A stretch of DNA of 48,595 nt from Bacteroides stercorirosoris (GTDB lineage: Bacteria; Bacteroidota; Bacteroidia; Bacteroidales; Bacteroidaceae): positions 1-48,595 of the forward strand of contig NZ_FQZN01000038.1 of the NCBI RefSeq assembly GCF_900142015.1. Reading direction: 5' to 3'. Below the pieces are notes generated by a model, which saw nothing but the letters and a program-made list of their open reading frames with translations, had not been told where the DNA came from and searched no databases. Within the stretch, counting starts at the first letter, position 1, and every line of letters starts with the position of its first letter. Shown here piece by piece: positions 8,487-16,482 of the stretch. The position numbers and the translations under genes were made by a program.

Positions 8487-8494
8487 CAAATGTA
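8487..8494 (-). promoter_or_regulatory. Candidate -7 element of kduI (TACATTTG)
   Basis: On the minus strand TACATTTG fits TAnnTTTG and lies 66 bases upstream of the kduI start codon. The -33 region is T-rich but has no exact TTTG at the best spacing. Confidence 0.55.
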
Positions 8495-8623
8495 GCAAAA
8501 GAAAACGGAGAAACATTGCGTTTTTGTACCAATTATGTAGTATTATTGTTCAAATGGACGAAAAAGAGGAAATCTTTAACAGAAAATAATACAATAGAGA
8601 AGGATATCAGAGTTATTCCAAAC

Positions 8624-8655
8624 AAAAAAGCCCCGAAAGATTTCTCTTTCAGGGC
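8624..8655 (-). terminator. Intrinsic terminator of tRNA-Gln
   Basis: On the minus strand an 11-bp stem (8645-8655 with 8630-8640, one G-U pair) and a 4-base loop are followed directly by six T residues (8629-8624). It begins just after the CCA end of the tRNA. Confidence 0.85.
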
Positions 8656-8661
8656 TTTCTC

Positions 8662-8735
8662 TGGTTGGACTACCAAGATTCGAACTTGGACAAACAGAAC
8701 CAAAACCTGTTGTGCTACCATTACACCATAGTCCA
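8662..8735 (-). tRNA. tRNA-Gln (anticodon TTG), CCA encoded
   Basis: The minus strand folds as a tRNA. The 7-bp acceptor stem is TGGACTA/TAGTCCA with discriminator A, followed by an encoded CCA. The D-arm contains GGTGTAATGGTAGC. The anticodon stem-loop ACAGG-TTTTGGT-TCTGT gives anticodon TTG for glutamine. The T-arm contains the GTTCGAATC loop. It has its own promoter and a strong terminator, so it is a separate transcription unit downstream of tyrS. Confidence 0.95.
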
Positions 8736-8765
8736 AACTTATGCGCTTTCTGTTAAAAAGCGGTG

Positions 8766-8773
8766 CAAAGATA
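8766..8773 (-). promoter_or_regulatory. tRNA-Gln promoter (-7 TATCTTTG, -33 TTTG)
   Basis: TATCTTTG on the minus strand is a full match to the -7 consensus. A TTTG lies 20 bases further upstream (near 8794-8797), the expected -33 position. Transcription would begin around 8758, about 23 bases before the mature tRNA. The -33 box is in the loop region of a hairpin at 8779-8804. Confidence 0.8.
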
Positions 8774-8778
8774 GAAGT

Positions 8779-8812
8779 ATGCCCCGAAATATCCAAATAT
8801 TTCGGGGCATTT
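8779..8812. terminator. Hairpin between tyrS and tRNA-Gln
   Basis: A perfect stem GCCCCGAAATAT/ATATTTCGGGGC with a 4-base loop lies just past the tyrS stop codon (8839). The T-run (ATTTTTT) is on the plus-strand side, so by the simple rule it terminates plus-strand transcripts. For tyrS on the minus strand it is a hairpin without a clear U-tract, and it overlaps the tRNA promoter. Confidence 0.6.
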
Positions 8813-8838
8813 TTTCATATTTGCTACTAATTAGCCCT

Positions 8839-10131
8839 TTATTTGGCAATAATCAGATAGTAGTTCTTCTTTCCACGCTGCACAAGCAGGTATTTTTCAT
8901 CCAAAAGGTCAGCAGAGGTAATCACCTGGTCGAAGGCTTCCAGCTTCTCTTTGTTGAGAGAAACACCACCACCTTGCACCAACTTACGCATCTCGCCTTT
9001 GGAAGCGAAGACAGCCGCGTTCTCAGTGAACAGGTCGACAGCCTTCACACCGGCAGCCACAGCATCCTTAGACACTTCGAACTGGGGGACACCTTCGAAT
9101 ACAGCCAGCAGGGTGTCTTCATCCAGCTTCTTCAGAGCATCGGAAGTAGCATTGCCGAACAAGATATTGGACGCATCCACCGCCGCATTGTAATCTTCTT
9201 CTGAGTGAACCATGATGGTCACTTCTTTCGCCAGACGCTTCTGAAGCACACGCAAGTGCGGTGCAGCTTCGTGCTCAGCCGTCAGAGCCTCGATTTCCTC
9301 TCTTGACAGAGAAGTGAATATCTTGATGTAGCGTGCCGCATCAGCATCGCTCACGTTCAACCAGAACTGATAGAATTTATAGGGAGAAGTATAACGGGGA
9401 TCGAGCCAGATATTGCCGGACTCGGTCTTGCCGAATTTACCGCCGTCAGCTTTCGTAATCAACGGACTGGTCAGCGCAAACACTTCACCGCCATTTGTGC
9501 GGCGAATCAGCTCGGCACCTGTGGTGATGTTGCCCCATTGGTCGGAACCACCCATTTGCAGCTTGCAACCTTTGGTTTCATACAGATGCAGGAAGTCATA
9601 GCCTTGCAGCAACTGATAAGTGAACTCCGTGAAGGACAGACCGTCACGAGCCTCACCGTTCAGGCGTTTCTTCACAGAATCTTTCGCCATCATATAGTTT
9701 ACGGTGATGTGCTTACCTACCTCACGTGCAAAGTCAAGGAAAGTGAAGTTCTTCATCCAGTCGTAGTTATTCACAAGTTCGGCACGGTTAGGAGCATCGG
9801 ATTCGAAATCCAGGAATTTGCTCAACTGTCTCTTCATGCCATCCAGATTACGTTGCAGAATCTCTTCTGTGAGCAGGTTGCGTTCCGCCGACTTACCGGA
9901 AGGGTCACCAATCATCCCCGTAGCACCGCCGATCAGTGCCATCGGCTTGTGTCCGCAACGTTGGAAATGACGCAGTATCATTACGCTACAAAGGTGTCCA
10001 ATGTGCAATGAGTCCGCCGTAGGGTCAAAACCGATATATGCGGTCACTTGTTCCTTAGCCAGAAGTTCTTCCGTACCAGGCATCATATCGTGGAGCATGC
10101 CACGCCATCTCAATTCTTCTACAAAATTCAT
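8839..10131 (-). CDS. tyrS: Tyrosyl-tRNA synthetase
   Basis: The protein has 430 residues, class I aminoacyl-tRNA synthetase. The HIGH motif is at 43-46 (DSLHIGHLCSV) and the KMSKS-type loop is KFGKT at 232-236. The tyrosine-specific stretches GGATGMIGDPSGKSAERNLL and LQMGGSDQWGNI are present. The C-terminal 65 residues form an S4-like RNA-binding domain (VQGGGVSLNKEKLEAFDQVI). It charges tRNA-Tyr in the cytoplasm. It has its own -7 box, so it need not depend on the upstream tatD cluster. Confidence 0.97.
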   Translation of the reverse strand: MNFVEELRWRGMLHDMMPGTEELLAKEQVTAYIGFDPTADSLHIGHLCSVMILRHFQRCGHKPMALIGGATGMIGDPSGKSAERNLLTEEILQRNLDGMKRQLSKFLDFESDAPNRAELVNNYDWMKNFTFLDFAREVGKHITVNYMMAKDSVKKRLNGEARDGLSFTEFTYQLLQGYDFLHLYETKGCKLQMGGSDQWGNITTGAELIRRTNGGEVFALTSPLITKADGGKFGKTESGNIWLDPRYTSPYKFYQFWLNVSDADAARYIKIFTSLSREEIEALTAEHEAAPHLRVLQKRLAKEVTIMVHSEEDYNAAVDASNILFGNATSDALKKLDEDTLLAVFEGVPQFEVSKDAVAAGVKAVDLFTENAAVFASKGEMRKLVQGGGVSLNKEKLEAFDQVITSADLLDEKYLLVQRGKKNYYLIIAK

Positions 10132-10173
10132 CGAATGATTAACTATTTAAATATTTGATATACTTTGTAATTG

Positions 10174-10181
10174 CAAAAGTA
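10174..10181 (-). promoter_or_regulatory. Candidate -7 element of tyrS (TACTTTTG)
   Basis: TACTTTTG matches TAnnTTTG and is 43 bases upstream of the tyrS start, in the 76-bp gap after tatD. Confidence 0.6.
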
Positions 10182-10207
10182 CGACTCTTTATCTGAACAT
10201 ACAACTC

Positions 10208-10837
10208 TTATCGCCTAAAAAAGATTTCGTCCACATTCCTCCGAATCGTCTCCCTGAGTTCCTCCAGAGGAATTTCGCGGACTTCAGCCGCCCGCTCATA
10301 AAGCCTGCCGACAGGCATCGTACTTTCATCCGTCTCTATAAACAGCCGCTCCGGCGGCACTATACGCAATGCTTCTTCCTGATACCTTTCACCGAAAGAA
10401 AGGTAGAAGCCATGCCGGAGATATTCTTCCGCCAAAGCCGCTTTTCCGCGAAAACCATGAATAATCCACGGTTTCATCGGATGCAGCCTCCGCCTCAGCT
10501 TCAGAAGTTCATCCACGGCTTTCACCAAATGTATGACAAGCGGTTTGTCTATTTCTTCCGCCAGACGCGCCTGGAACTCAAAAATCTTTATCTGTAGAGG
10601 CAAAGGAGCCTCAACCAATTTATCCAACCCAGCCTCACCTACAGCCAATACCTGGGGATGATGCAACAATTCTTCAAAATGCGCAGTCACGTCGCTCAAA
10701 GTAATGCGCCACGGATGTATCCCCACAGAATACCAACCACCCGCTTGCGGAACAAACGTTTCGGGGAAACAGTTCACAATTGCCTCTCCGGGCACCTGTG
10801 GCTGTCTGTGCGTATGTATATCAACTGGGATTTTCAT
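10208..10837 (-). CDS. TatD family metal-dependent hydrolase
   Basis: The protein has 209 residues, shorter than the usual 255-265 of TatD enzymes. It starts with the metal-binding DIHTH motif (His8, His10). Later metal-site segments follow: AVGEAGLDKL (Glu), VIHLVKAVDEL (His), IIHGFRGK (His) and FIETDEST (Asp). TatD proteins are nucleases of the amidohydrolase fold. The gene overlaps yidD by 4 bases, so translation of the two is probably coupled. The short length is probably a subfamily feature, since all metal ligands are retained. Confidence 0.85.
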   Translation of the reverse strand: MKIPVDIHTHRQPQVPGEAIVNCFPETFVPQAGGWYSVGIHPWRITLSDVTAHFEELLHHPQVLAVGEAGLDKLVEAPLPLQIKIFEFQARLAEEIDKPLVIHLVKAVDELLKLRRRLHPMKPWIIHGFRGKAALAEEYLRHGFYLSFGERYQEEALRIVPPERLFIETDESTMPVGRLYERAAEVREIPLEELRETIRRNVDEIFFRR

Positions 10838-11055
10838 GGAACAGGGTCATATCCGGAACCTCCCCAGGGATGGCAACGCAGGATGCGTCTGACCGCCAGA
10901 TACAATCCTTTGAAAGGCCCATGTTTCTTTATTGCCTCAACGGCATATTGCGAACAAGTGGGAGTGAAACGGCATGAGGGGGAAGTCAGGGGTGAAATGC
11001 ACTTCTGATAGAAATAGATGGGCAGCAACAGCAGATATGAAAGCAGCTTTTTCAT
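10834..11055 (-). CDS. yidD: Membrane protein insertion efficiency factor YidD
   Basis: The protein has 73 residues, the usual size. The family signature CRFTPTCSQYAVEAIKKHG and the following RCHPWGGSGYDPVP are intact, after an N-terminal amphipathic or membrane-associated helix. It assists the YidC insertase. It overlaps rnpA upstream and tatD downstream by 4 bases each. Confidence 0.95.
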   Translation of the reverse strand: MKKLLSYLLLLPIYFYQKCISPLTSPSCRFTPTCSQYAVEAIKKHGPFKGLYLAVRRILRCHPWGGSGYDPVP

Positions 11056-11435
11056 AAGGATACCTGCTCCTTGATGCGCGCCAACGCAATCTTCATTCTT
11101 TCTTCTATCTCCGCCGAATCGGTCAGCCGGTCCGAAAGATAGATAAAAGCCATAGCAAGTTGTTGTTCCTTATCCTGAAGCACCTGCAACAGTTCATGTT
11201 TGTTTTTCCGGTATGCCTCACGTATCTGGCGTTTCACGCGGTTGCGCTTCACCGCCCGTTTAAAACGGCGCTTCGACACACTGACGAGAATGGAGACAGG
11301 AGCTTCCAGCCCTTCCACCGGCAGATATACCACGCGCAGAGGGAAGACGGAAAATGAGCGGGAACCACCCGCAAACATCTTCTCAATAACTTTCTTCTTG
11401 TCCAGTCGTTCGGACTTGCACAGGGTGTTGGGCAT
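11052..11435 (-). CDS. rnpA: Ribonuclease P protein component
   Basis: The protein has 127 residues. The RNR-type signature is visible in RRFKRAVKRNRVKRQIREAYR. It forms RNase P with the catalytic RNA and matures tRNA 5' ends. In many bacteria rnpA follows rpmH; here it lies after hemD and before yidD. The 188-bp gap upstream is filled by a palindromic repeat element. Confidence 0.95.
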   Translation of the reverse strand: MPNTLCKSERLDKKKVIEKMFAGGSRSFSVFPLRVVYLPVEGLEAPVSILVSVSKRRFKRAVKRNRVKRQIREAYRKNKHELLQVLQDKEQQLAMAFIYLSDRLTDSAEIEERMKIALARIKEQVSL

Positions 11436-11444
11436 GATGGGGAA

Positions 11445-11615
11445 GTTATTAGTTATTTAGTTATTAGTTATTTGCTATGGAGGGAGAAATAATAAATTAC
11501 GAGCTACAAATGTTTGGGGCATAAAAGCACAACCACTTGCAGCTCGTAATCTATAGCTTTAAAGTTATCATCACCAAGCCATCAGCAAATAACCAATAAC
11601 TTAATAACTGATAAC
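11445..11615. repeat. 171-bp nested palindromic (MITE-like) element
   Basis: Outer arms of about 32 bp (11445-11476 and 11584-11615) are AT-rich inverted copies built on TTATTAGTTATT. Inside lies a second inverted pair, ATTACGAGCTACAA (11496-11509) and TTGCAGCTCGTAAT (11537-11550). No coding sequence is present. It occupies almost the whole rnpA-hemD gap. The architecture resembles a non-autonomous mobile element, but no target-site duplication could be assigned by eye. Confidence 0.75.
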
Positions 11616-11622
11616 TCTCTTC

Positions 11623-12375
11623 TCACTTTCCTTTATTGTTCTCCTTAATAAACATATCCAGCGCTGCCGTCATAGACGGAGCCTGTACACTGGGAGCTTC
11701 CAGGTCAAGGCGGAGTCCGGCATCACGCACTGCCTGTGCGGTAGTGGAACCAAACGTACCGATCTTGATTTCCCTTTGTTGGAAATCAGGGAAGTTCTTC
11801 TTCAAAGAAGTCACCCCTGCCGGGCTAAAGAATACCAGCATGTCATAGTCAAACTCTTCTTCTGAAGTAAAGTCATTACTTACAGTGCGATACATTACAG
11901 CTTCCGCATGTTGTATCTTGTTCTTTTCTAAGAGATTCTTAATCTCATCTGTGTGCACATCAGACATCGGAACCAAATACTTTTCAGTCTTATGCTTGAT
12001 GATGGAAGGCAACAAGTCTTCAAACTTTCCAGTATTTCCAAAGAAAATCTTACGCTTACGGTACTGCACATACTTCTGGATATACAAGGCAACGGCTTCC
12101 GTAACGCAGAAATATTTCATAGTTTCCGGTATGGTCACACGCAATTCTGTACACAAGTGGAAGAAATGGTCAATGGCATGACGCGATGTGAAGATTACTG
12201 CGGTATAGTCCAGAATAGAAATTTTCTGTTGTCTGAACTCTTTGGCAGATACACTTTCCACCTTAATGAACGGGCGAAAATCGATTTTCACACCGTACTT
12301 CTCTGCAATGTCGTAGTAAGGAGATTTCTCTGATGCCGGTTTCGGCTGCGACACAAGTACTTTCTTAATTTTCAA
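11623..12375 (-). CDS. hemD: Uroporphyrinogen-III synthase family protein
   Basis: The protein has 250 residues with the loose HemD pattern: an N-terminal KKVLVSQPKP strand, then ILDYTAVIFTSRHAIDHFF, YLVPMSDVHTDEIKNLL, and DMLVFFSPAGVTSLKKNFPDFQQREIKIGTFGSTTAQAV. The enzyme cyclises hydroxymethylbilane. The family diverges strongly and the call rests on these segments. It follows the DUF4271 gene by 4 bases. In many Bacteroides genomes this copy is not next to other heme genes, and its role could be broader. Confidence 0.85.
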   Translation of the reverse strand: MKIKKVLVSQPKPASEKSPYYDIAEKYGVKIDFRPFIKVESVSAKEFRQQKISILDYTAVIFTSRHAIDHFFHLCTELRVTIPETMKYFCVTEAVALYIQKYVQYRKRKIFFGNTGKFEDLLPSIIKHKTEKYLVPMSDVHTDEIKNLLEKNKIQHAEAVMYRTVSNDFTSEEEFDYDMLVFFSPAGVTSLKKNFPDFQQREIKIGTFGSTTAQAVRDAGLRLDLEAPSVQAPSMTAALDMFIKENNKGK

Positions 12376-12379
12376 CGTC

Positions 12380-13108
12380 CTAAAATTTTATTATCAAATA
12401 ATCATTTAGTTGTAACACACCCTGATACACAATGAAACAAGGTATGATTTCAAGGGCACAAAAGTACAACATTAAAAGCAAAATGCCATATAAATTGCCA
12501 CAAAAAAGCTTTATCCACTTATAAAACATCAATATTTTAGTAAAAAACACCAGAAATAAACCAATTATCACAGTTGATAACAAACTCAAATCGAAGTAAA
12601 CGAGAAACAAAGCGAAGGGAAAAAGGGCAAATCCGATGTAATAAAGTAACGTAGAATAAGACTCCATCCAAAGGCTGGTGCGGCTTGCGTCAAAAAAAAT
12701 CCAACCCAGAAAGGAATAAGTCAGCCACTTCAGAAAAAGATAAAGCAAACACACCGCAAGATATGTCCCGAGCAGGACGTAAGGAGGGATGCGCTCTCCC
12801 AGTTCCGGACGGACGTCTACAAAGTAATTGAAGGTGCAAACGGCTGCCAACACGCAAGTCTGCAAGATGAGCAGCAACATATAGCGCATATCTGTGGCAG
12901 TGGTAGCGGCAAAGATACTGGTCCGTTCGCGGTTGAGCAGGAAATCTTTCGCCAATTGCACCAGGAACTTGCGGCTACGGGACAATACATAAGCAGACAT
13001 GAAGAAACAGCACAGCAAGAGTATGGTGACTCCGTCGTCCAGCTTAGGGGAATAAGGAATAGGTACTCCCTCAAAACCCGTCATCCATGTCAGCAGCAGC
13101 CCGATCAT
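12380..13108 (-). CDS. DUF4271 integral membrane protein
   Basis: The protein has 242 residues and is mostly hydrophobic, with about six predicted membrane helices (for example 26-42, 78-97, 106-125, 145-168, 172-192 and 200-222). It fits the DUF4271 family, which sits beside hemD in Bacteroidetes. It overlaps the LOG gene upstream by 4 bases and precedes hemD by 4 bases, so LOG, DUF4271 and hemD form one unit. Its function is unknown. Confidence 0.75.
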   Translation of the reverse strand: MIGLLLTWMTGFEGVPIPYSPKLDDGVTILLLCCFFMSAYVLSRSRKFLVQLAKDFLLNRERTSIFAATTATDMRYMLLLILQTCVLAAVCTFNYFVDVRPELGERIPPYVLLGTYLAVCLLYLFLKWLTYSFLGWIFFDASRTSLWMESYSTLLYYIGFALFPFALFLVYFDLSLLSTVIIGLFLVFFTKILMFYKWIKLFCGNLYGILLLMLYFCALEIIPCFIVYQGVLQLNDYLIIKF

Positions 13109-13692
13109 ATTGCCGCAAACTTACGTATGGAACTATCCCAGACGGGAGTGGTATGTATCAATTCGACAGCTTCCTGCGGGGTCTCCGCCACGTGCCAGAT
13201 GGCTCCGTGTTGCTGGCGCATGAAATTCTCGTCTATGGCACTCTGCATCATCTCAAACAGGGGGTCGAAATAACCACGGGTGTTGAGGATGACAATAGGG
13301 TTGAGATAGAGGCCAAGCTGTTTCCAAGTGATGATTTCCAGCAATTCCTCCAGCGTACCGCACCCGCCGGGCAAAGCGATGACGGCATCGCTCAAATCCG
13401 CCATTTTCTGTTTGCGCTGATGCATATTCTCCACCTCTATCATTTCTGTCAGCCCTTTATGGTGCCAACCTTGCTCCACCATGAAGCGGGGAATAACACC
13501 GGTCACTTCTCCGCCCGCAGCCAGTACGGCATCAGAAGTGGCACTCATCAGGCCGATGCCACCCGCACCGTTTATCAGGCGAATGCGGCGTTGTCCCAAC
13601 AAAGTGCCCAATTCGCGGGCAGCTTCAAAATAGGTGGGATCTATTTTAGTGCTCGAAGCACAATATACACATACGGAAGTTATCTTATTCAT
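13105..13692 (-). CDS. LOG family protein (nucleoside 5'-monophosphate phosphoribohydrolase type)
   Basis: The protein has 195 residues. LOG signatures are present: NGAGGIGLMSATSDAVLAAGGEVTGVIP and PGGCGTLEELLEIITW, with the PGGxGTxxE motif near residue 109. Relatives cleave cytokinin-type or other purine nucleotide monophosphates and are often mislabelled lysine decarboxylases. A -7 box lies 35 bases upstream, making it the first gene of the hemD unit. Confidence 0.9.
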   Translation of the reverse strand: MNKITSVCVYCASSTKIDPTYFEAARELGTLLGQRRIRLINGAGGIGLMSATSDAVLAAGGEVTGVIPRFMVEQGWHHKGLTEMIEVENMHQRKQKMADLSDAVIALPGGCGTLEELLEIITWKQLGLYLNPIVILNTRGYFDPLFEMMQSAIDENFMRQQHGAIWHVAETPQEAVELIHTTPVWDSSIRKFAAI

Positions 13693-13726
13693 GGAAATTG
13701 CTCTACCTTATATTTAATAATGAGTG

Positions 13727-13734
13727 CAAAGGTA
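13727..13734 (-). promoter_or_regulatory. Candidate -7 element of the LOG-hemD unit (TACCTTTG)
   Basis: TACCTTTG on the minus strand fits the -7 consensus 35 bases ahead of the LOG gene. It is back-to-back with the plus-strand promoter at 13766. Confidence 0.6.
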
Positions 13735-13765
13735 GAGATTTTCAGCGATATCTTAAAAATATCAC

Positions 13766-13773
13766 TAACTTTG
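13766..13773 (+). promoter_or_regulatory. Candidate -7 element (TAACTTTG)
   Basis: TAACTTTG on the plus strand lies 48 bases ahead of the 131-residue hypothetical gene and fits TAnnTTTG. Confidence 0.55.
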
Positions 13774-13820
13774 TAATCAGTTTACAACCTTTTCAAGCAA
13801 CATTATAAAAACAAAGAATT

Positions 13821-14216
13821 ATGATCAAGCAAGATTACCTGATACGAATGATCCAGGAGATCATCACTTTGATTGTCAACGCCCTGCTCCGGAAGAAAAA
13901 GTATCGCTGGAATGAGTGGGTAGAATACGACGGCCTGAGCAGGCAGATTCTCGGGTTTCCTACCGACCAACTGATGAGCATGAATACCCAGGAACTGATT
14001 GACCGGTATAAAGGTGACCCCAATGAAATGGGAAAAATAGAGCTTGCCGCCATGACCATGCTGAAAATATCGGATGAAATGGAAGCGGACGACCTTCTGC
14101 GAAAATCAAAACTTCACCAGGACGGACTTGAATTGCTAAAGTACGTGCAAAAGGAAAGCAATAGCTTCTCTATACAGCGGGTACAATTAATCGGGATGCT
14201 GGAAGCGAATGAATAA
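13821..14216 (+). CDS. Conserved hypothetical helical protein
   Basis: The protein has 131 residues and no signal peptide. It begins with an amphipathic helix (QDYLIRMIQEIITLIVNALLRKKKY), followed by an all-helical body with a LLRKSKLHQDGLELLKYV segment. The opening resembles the small DUF6483-type family as I remember it, with low certainty. It is transcribed from its own promoter, divergent from the LOG gene, and converges with the 14232-14711 gene. No function can be assigned. Confidence 0.7.
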   Translation: MIKQDYLIRMIQEIITLIVNALLRKKKYRWNEWVEYDGLSRQILGFPTDQLMSMNTQELIDRYKGDPNEMGKIELAAMTMLKISDEMEADDLLRKSKLHQDGLELLKYVQKESNSFSIQRVQLIGMLEANE

Positions 14217-14231
14217 AGAACGGGTGGAAGT

Positions 14232-14711
14232 TTACTTCACAACCACCAGATCACCTTCCGAAAACCCGACCGTGATGTGCTTCACCCGGAATAAACTTAT
14301 TCCACCCAATTCATCCTTCAGTTCTTTCAGCACATCCACCATGCCTTTCAGCACATCCTCCCACGGAATCTTGCTTGAAAGCTGCAAATCGTCGCAGTTC
14401 CTCTCCTTCGGCTCGAAGTCTTCCTCGCATGCCCAGTCATCATCTTCGGCATCGTATTGTTCCGAGCCAATCAGTTCAAGCGTATAGCAGCTTACGTTAT
14501 CTTCGTCCACCGCTTCCCATACGTTGAAGTTCAGCGCCACGATATCATCCGGCAGGGTTTCATGCGCATCAACGTACAGAATCCACCGACGCACAATATC
14601 CTTTACCTTCGGTTTATCGAAGGTTTCCATAGGAGCAAGCAGAGCTTGCGAATCCGGAATCTCCTCGTTTCCCCCGAAAAGGGAGAACAGCTTCTTTAGC
14701 ATATTACTCAT
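14232..14711 (-). CDS. Hypothetical acidic cytoplasmic protein
   Basis: The protein has 159 residues from the ATG at 14711 (MSNMLKKLFSLFGG). The frame stays open to 14813, but the only -7 box (14757-14764) lies downstream of that upstream ATG, so the shorter start is preferred. It is strongly acidic, with clusters such as YDAEDDDWACEEDFEPKE near residues 90-107. There is no signal peptide or membrane helix. The family was not recognised. Confidence 0.65.
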   Translation of the reverse strand: MSNMLKKLFSLFGGNEEIPDSQALLAPMETFDKPKVKDIVRRWILYVDAHETLPDDIVALNFNVWEAVDEDNVSCYTLELIGSEQYDAEDDDWACEEDFEPKERNCDDLQLSSKIPWEDVLKGMVDVLKELKDELGGISLFRVKHITVGFSEGDLVVVK

Positions 14712-14756
14712 TCTTAGTCTATTCAAAAAAACATACCGACAACCACTTTGAATCTG

Positions 14757-14764
14757 CAAAGGTA
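14757..14764 (-). promoter_or_regulatory. Candidate -7 element (TACCTTTG), leftward
   Basis: TACCTTTG on the minus strand is 45 bases ahead of the preferred start at 14711 and decides that start over 14813. Confidence 0.6.
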
Positions 14765-14786
14765 ATGACAAACCATAAATATATAG

Positions 14787-14794
14787 TATCTTTG
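14787..14794 (+). promoter_or_regulatory. Candidate -7 element (TATCTTTG), rightward
   Basis: TATCTTTG lies 21 bases before the start of the TPR regulator gene, implying a very short leader. It is divergent from the box at 14757. Confidence 0.65.
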
Positions 14795-14815
14795 CCCCAA
14801 TAAATACCGACAATC

Positions 14816-16480
14816 ATGAAGCATCTTACACTCTTGCTCCTCATTCTCTCATTATCATCATGCAACTACCATAAGCAAGCAAATGATATAATAGACAGGG
14901 CCGAAGCCATTGTCTCCCATAATCCGGACAATGCCCTTATCCTTCTGCAATCCATACACGAACCGGAAGCGCTGACCGACTCCGTACTGGCAAAATACTG
15001 GCTGGTAAACGGACAGGCACACTACAACAGCAATCGCTCCACAGCGGAAGACTCCCTACTAAAATACACGCTGGACTATTACAAAGAGCACCATGATATT
15101 ATACGAACAACCCAGGCATACAAACTGTTCGCACAACACCTCTGGTGGAAAGGCGACCGGACGGGAGCCGCAAACCTTCTGCGCGAAGGAATAGAAACCG
15201 CACGGGCAGCGCAAGATAGTGCCTGCACCATCCAGCTGCTAAGATCCAGCGCCATCCAAAGTACGGGAGATGAGAACTTTGAGGACGCCGTGAAATACCT
15301 GAAAGAATTGCTGGCGGCAGACAGAAATGCCCCGGACACTTATGTAACTTACAACATGCTGGGCATCACCTATTATTATCTCCAGCAGAAAGACTCCTCT
15401 TTATTTTACCTGCAAAAAGCCTGCGAAGCAGCCGCCCATCCTAACTATGCCCTCAACTCATGGGGACTTATATCACGAAACTATGCGGACATTCTCAGCG
15501 ACTTCGGCGAGCACCGCCAGGCAATCGACATCCAGCGCGAAGTTCTCCGCCGCTATCTTGCAGCAAACGATAAGTACACCACACTCTCTTACAGCGCCCT
15601 GGGCAGGTATTACCTGAATCTTCACCAGATGGATTCGGCGAGATACTACATGCAGAAGAGCAAGGACACCCACCTGCCTTACATCGACCAGGACTTGTCG
15701 TTGAGCAATTACTACCTCATTCAGAACACCCTGATGCAATATATTTCCACTAATCAGTTCCTTATAAAAGATATCACCCTCTTCTCCAACCGGATGCTTG
15801 AGGACTTCCTCAACCGGATGCTTGAGGACTTCCTCAACCGGGAGAAAGTGATTGCCGAAAAGAATGAGTCCAAACGGGTACTGGAACAGCGAAACCTCCG
15901 CCTGTCCATCGCCAAGCAACGGGAACAGATGTTGCTCATCATTATATTGCTGGTCGTTACTCTGGCCGCGGTTCTCGTAGCGTTCTACATCCAGCGGAGA
16001 AAGAAATTGCTGGAAGAAAAAGAAGAAGAACTGGACACCTTGAAACACCTATGGGCCGACGTTGAGAAGGCGAACAACGAAAATGACCAGTTCTTCAAGA
16101 AAATCCTGCTCCAGCAAATGGGCATCATACGCATGGTTGCCACCAACCCCACGCCAAACAACCAAGAGTTTCTGTCGCAGATGACACGTATCACCCAAGA
16201 AGATATCCCCTCGGACGACCTGCTGGTTTGGGAAGACCTCTATAAAGTGATTGATTCCATATACGGCAACTTCTACACGCACATCTTCACCCGCTTTGGC
16301 AATGCGCTGAACGAACGCGAGCTACAACTCTGCTGCCTACTGAAAGCCAACTTTTCAACGAAAGAAATCAGCGTAGTCACCCAGCAGAGTGTGCGCACGG
16401 TTTATCAGCGGAAAACAACCATCCGCCAAAAGCTGAATATGGACGAGAAAGAGGACATAGCCGATTTCCTCAGCCGGTAA
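14816..16480 (+). CDS. Membrane-anchored TPR regulator with C-terminal HTH
   Basis: The protein has 554 residues. A lipoprotein-type signal (Cys16 in LSLSSC) is followed by a helical TPR region (about 30-320). A membrane helix lies at about 371-392 (MLLIIILLVVTLAAVLVAFY), then a charged coiled coil (393-430). The C-terminal HTH (about 500-554) contains NERELQLCCLLKANFSTKEISVVTQQSVRTVYQRK, like LuxR-type DNA-binding helices. This is a common Bacteroides architecture, presumably sensing outside the membrane and binding DNA inside. It contains an exact 24-bp tandem duplication (residues 325-340). Its stop codon is only 2 bases from the end of the convergent receptor gene. Confidence 0.82.
   Translation: MKHLTLLLLILSLSSCNYHKQANDIIDRAEAIVSHNPDNALILLQSIHEPEALTDSVLAKYWLVNGQAHYNSNRSTAEDSLLKYTLDYYKEHHDIIRTTQAYKLFAQHLWWKGDRTGAANLLREGIETARAAQDSACTIQLLRSSAIQSTGDENFEDAVKYLKELLAADRNAPDTYVTYNMLGITYYYLQQKDSSLFYLQKACEAAAHPNYALNSWGLISRNYADILSDFGEHRQAIDIQREVLRRYLAANDKYTTLSYSALGRYYLNLHQMDSARYYMQKSKDTHLPYIDQDLSLSNYYLIQNTLMQYISTNQFLIKDITLFSNRMLEDFLNRMLEDFLNREKVIAEKNESKRVLEQRNLRLSIAKQREQMLLIIILLVVTLAAVLVAFYIQRRKKLLEEKEEELDTLKHLWADVEKANNENDQFFKKILLQQMGIIRMVATNPTPNNQEFLSQMTRITQEDIPSDDLLVWEDLYKVIDSIYGNFYTHIFTRFGNALNERELQLCCLLKANFSTKEISVVTQQSVRTVYQRKTTIRQKLNMDEKEDIADFLSR
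15788..15835 (+). repeat. Exact 24-bp tandem duplication inside the TPR regulator gene
   Basis: Two identical 24-base copies (15788-15811, 15812-15835) encode NRMLEDFL twice. They lie about 30 residues before the membrane helix. The copies have no silent differences, which suggests a recent slippage event. Confidence 0.95.
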
Positions 16481-16482
16481 AC

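Noticed and set aside
14712..14813. Longer N-terminus of the 14232-14711 protein starting at 14813
   Set aside because: It would start upstream of the only promoter box and run through the divergent promoter of the TPR regulator.
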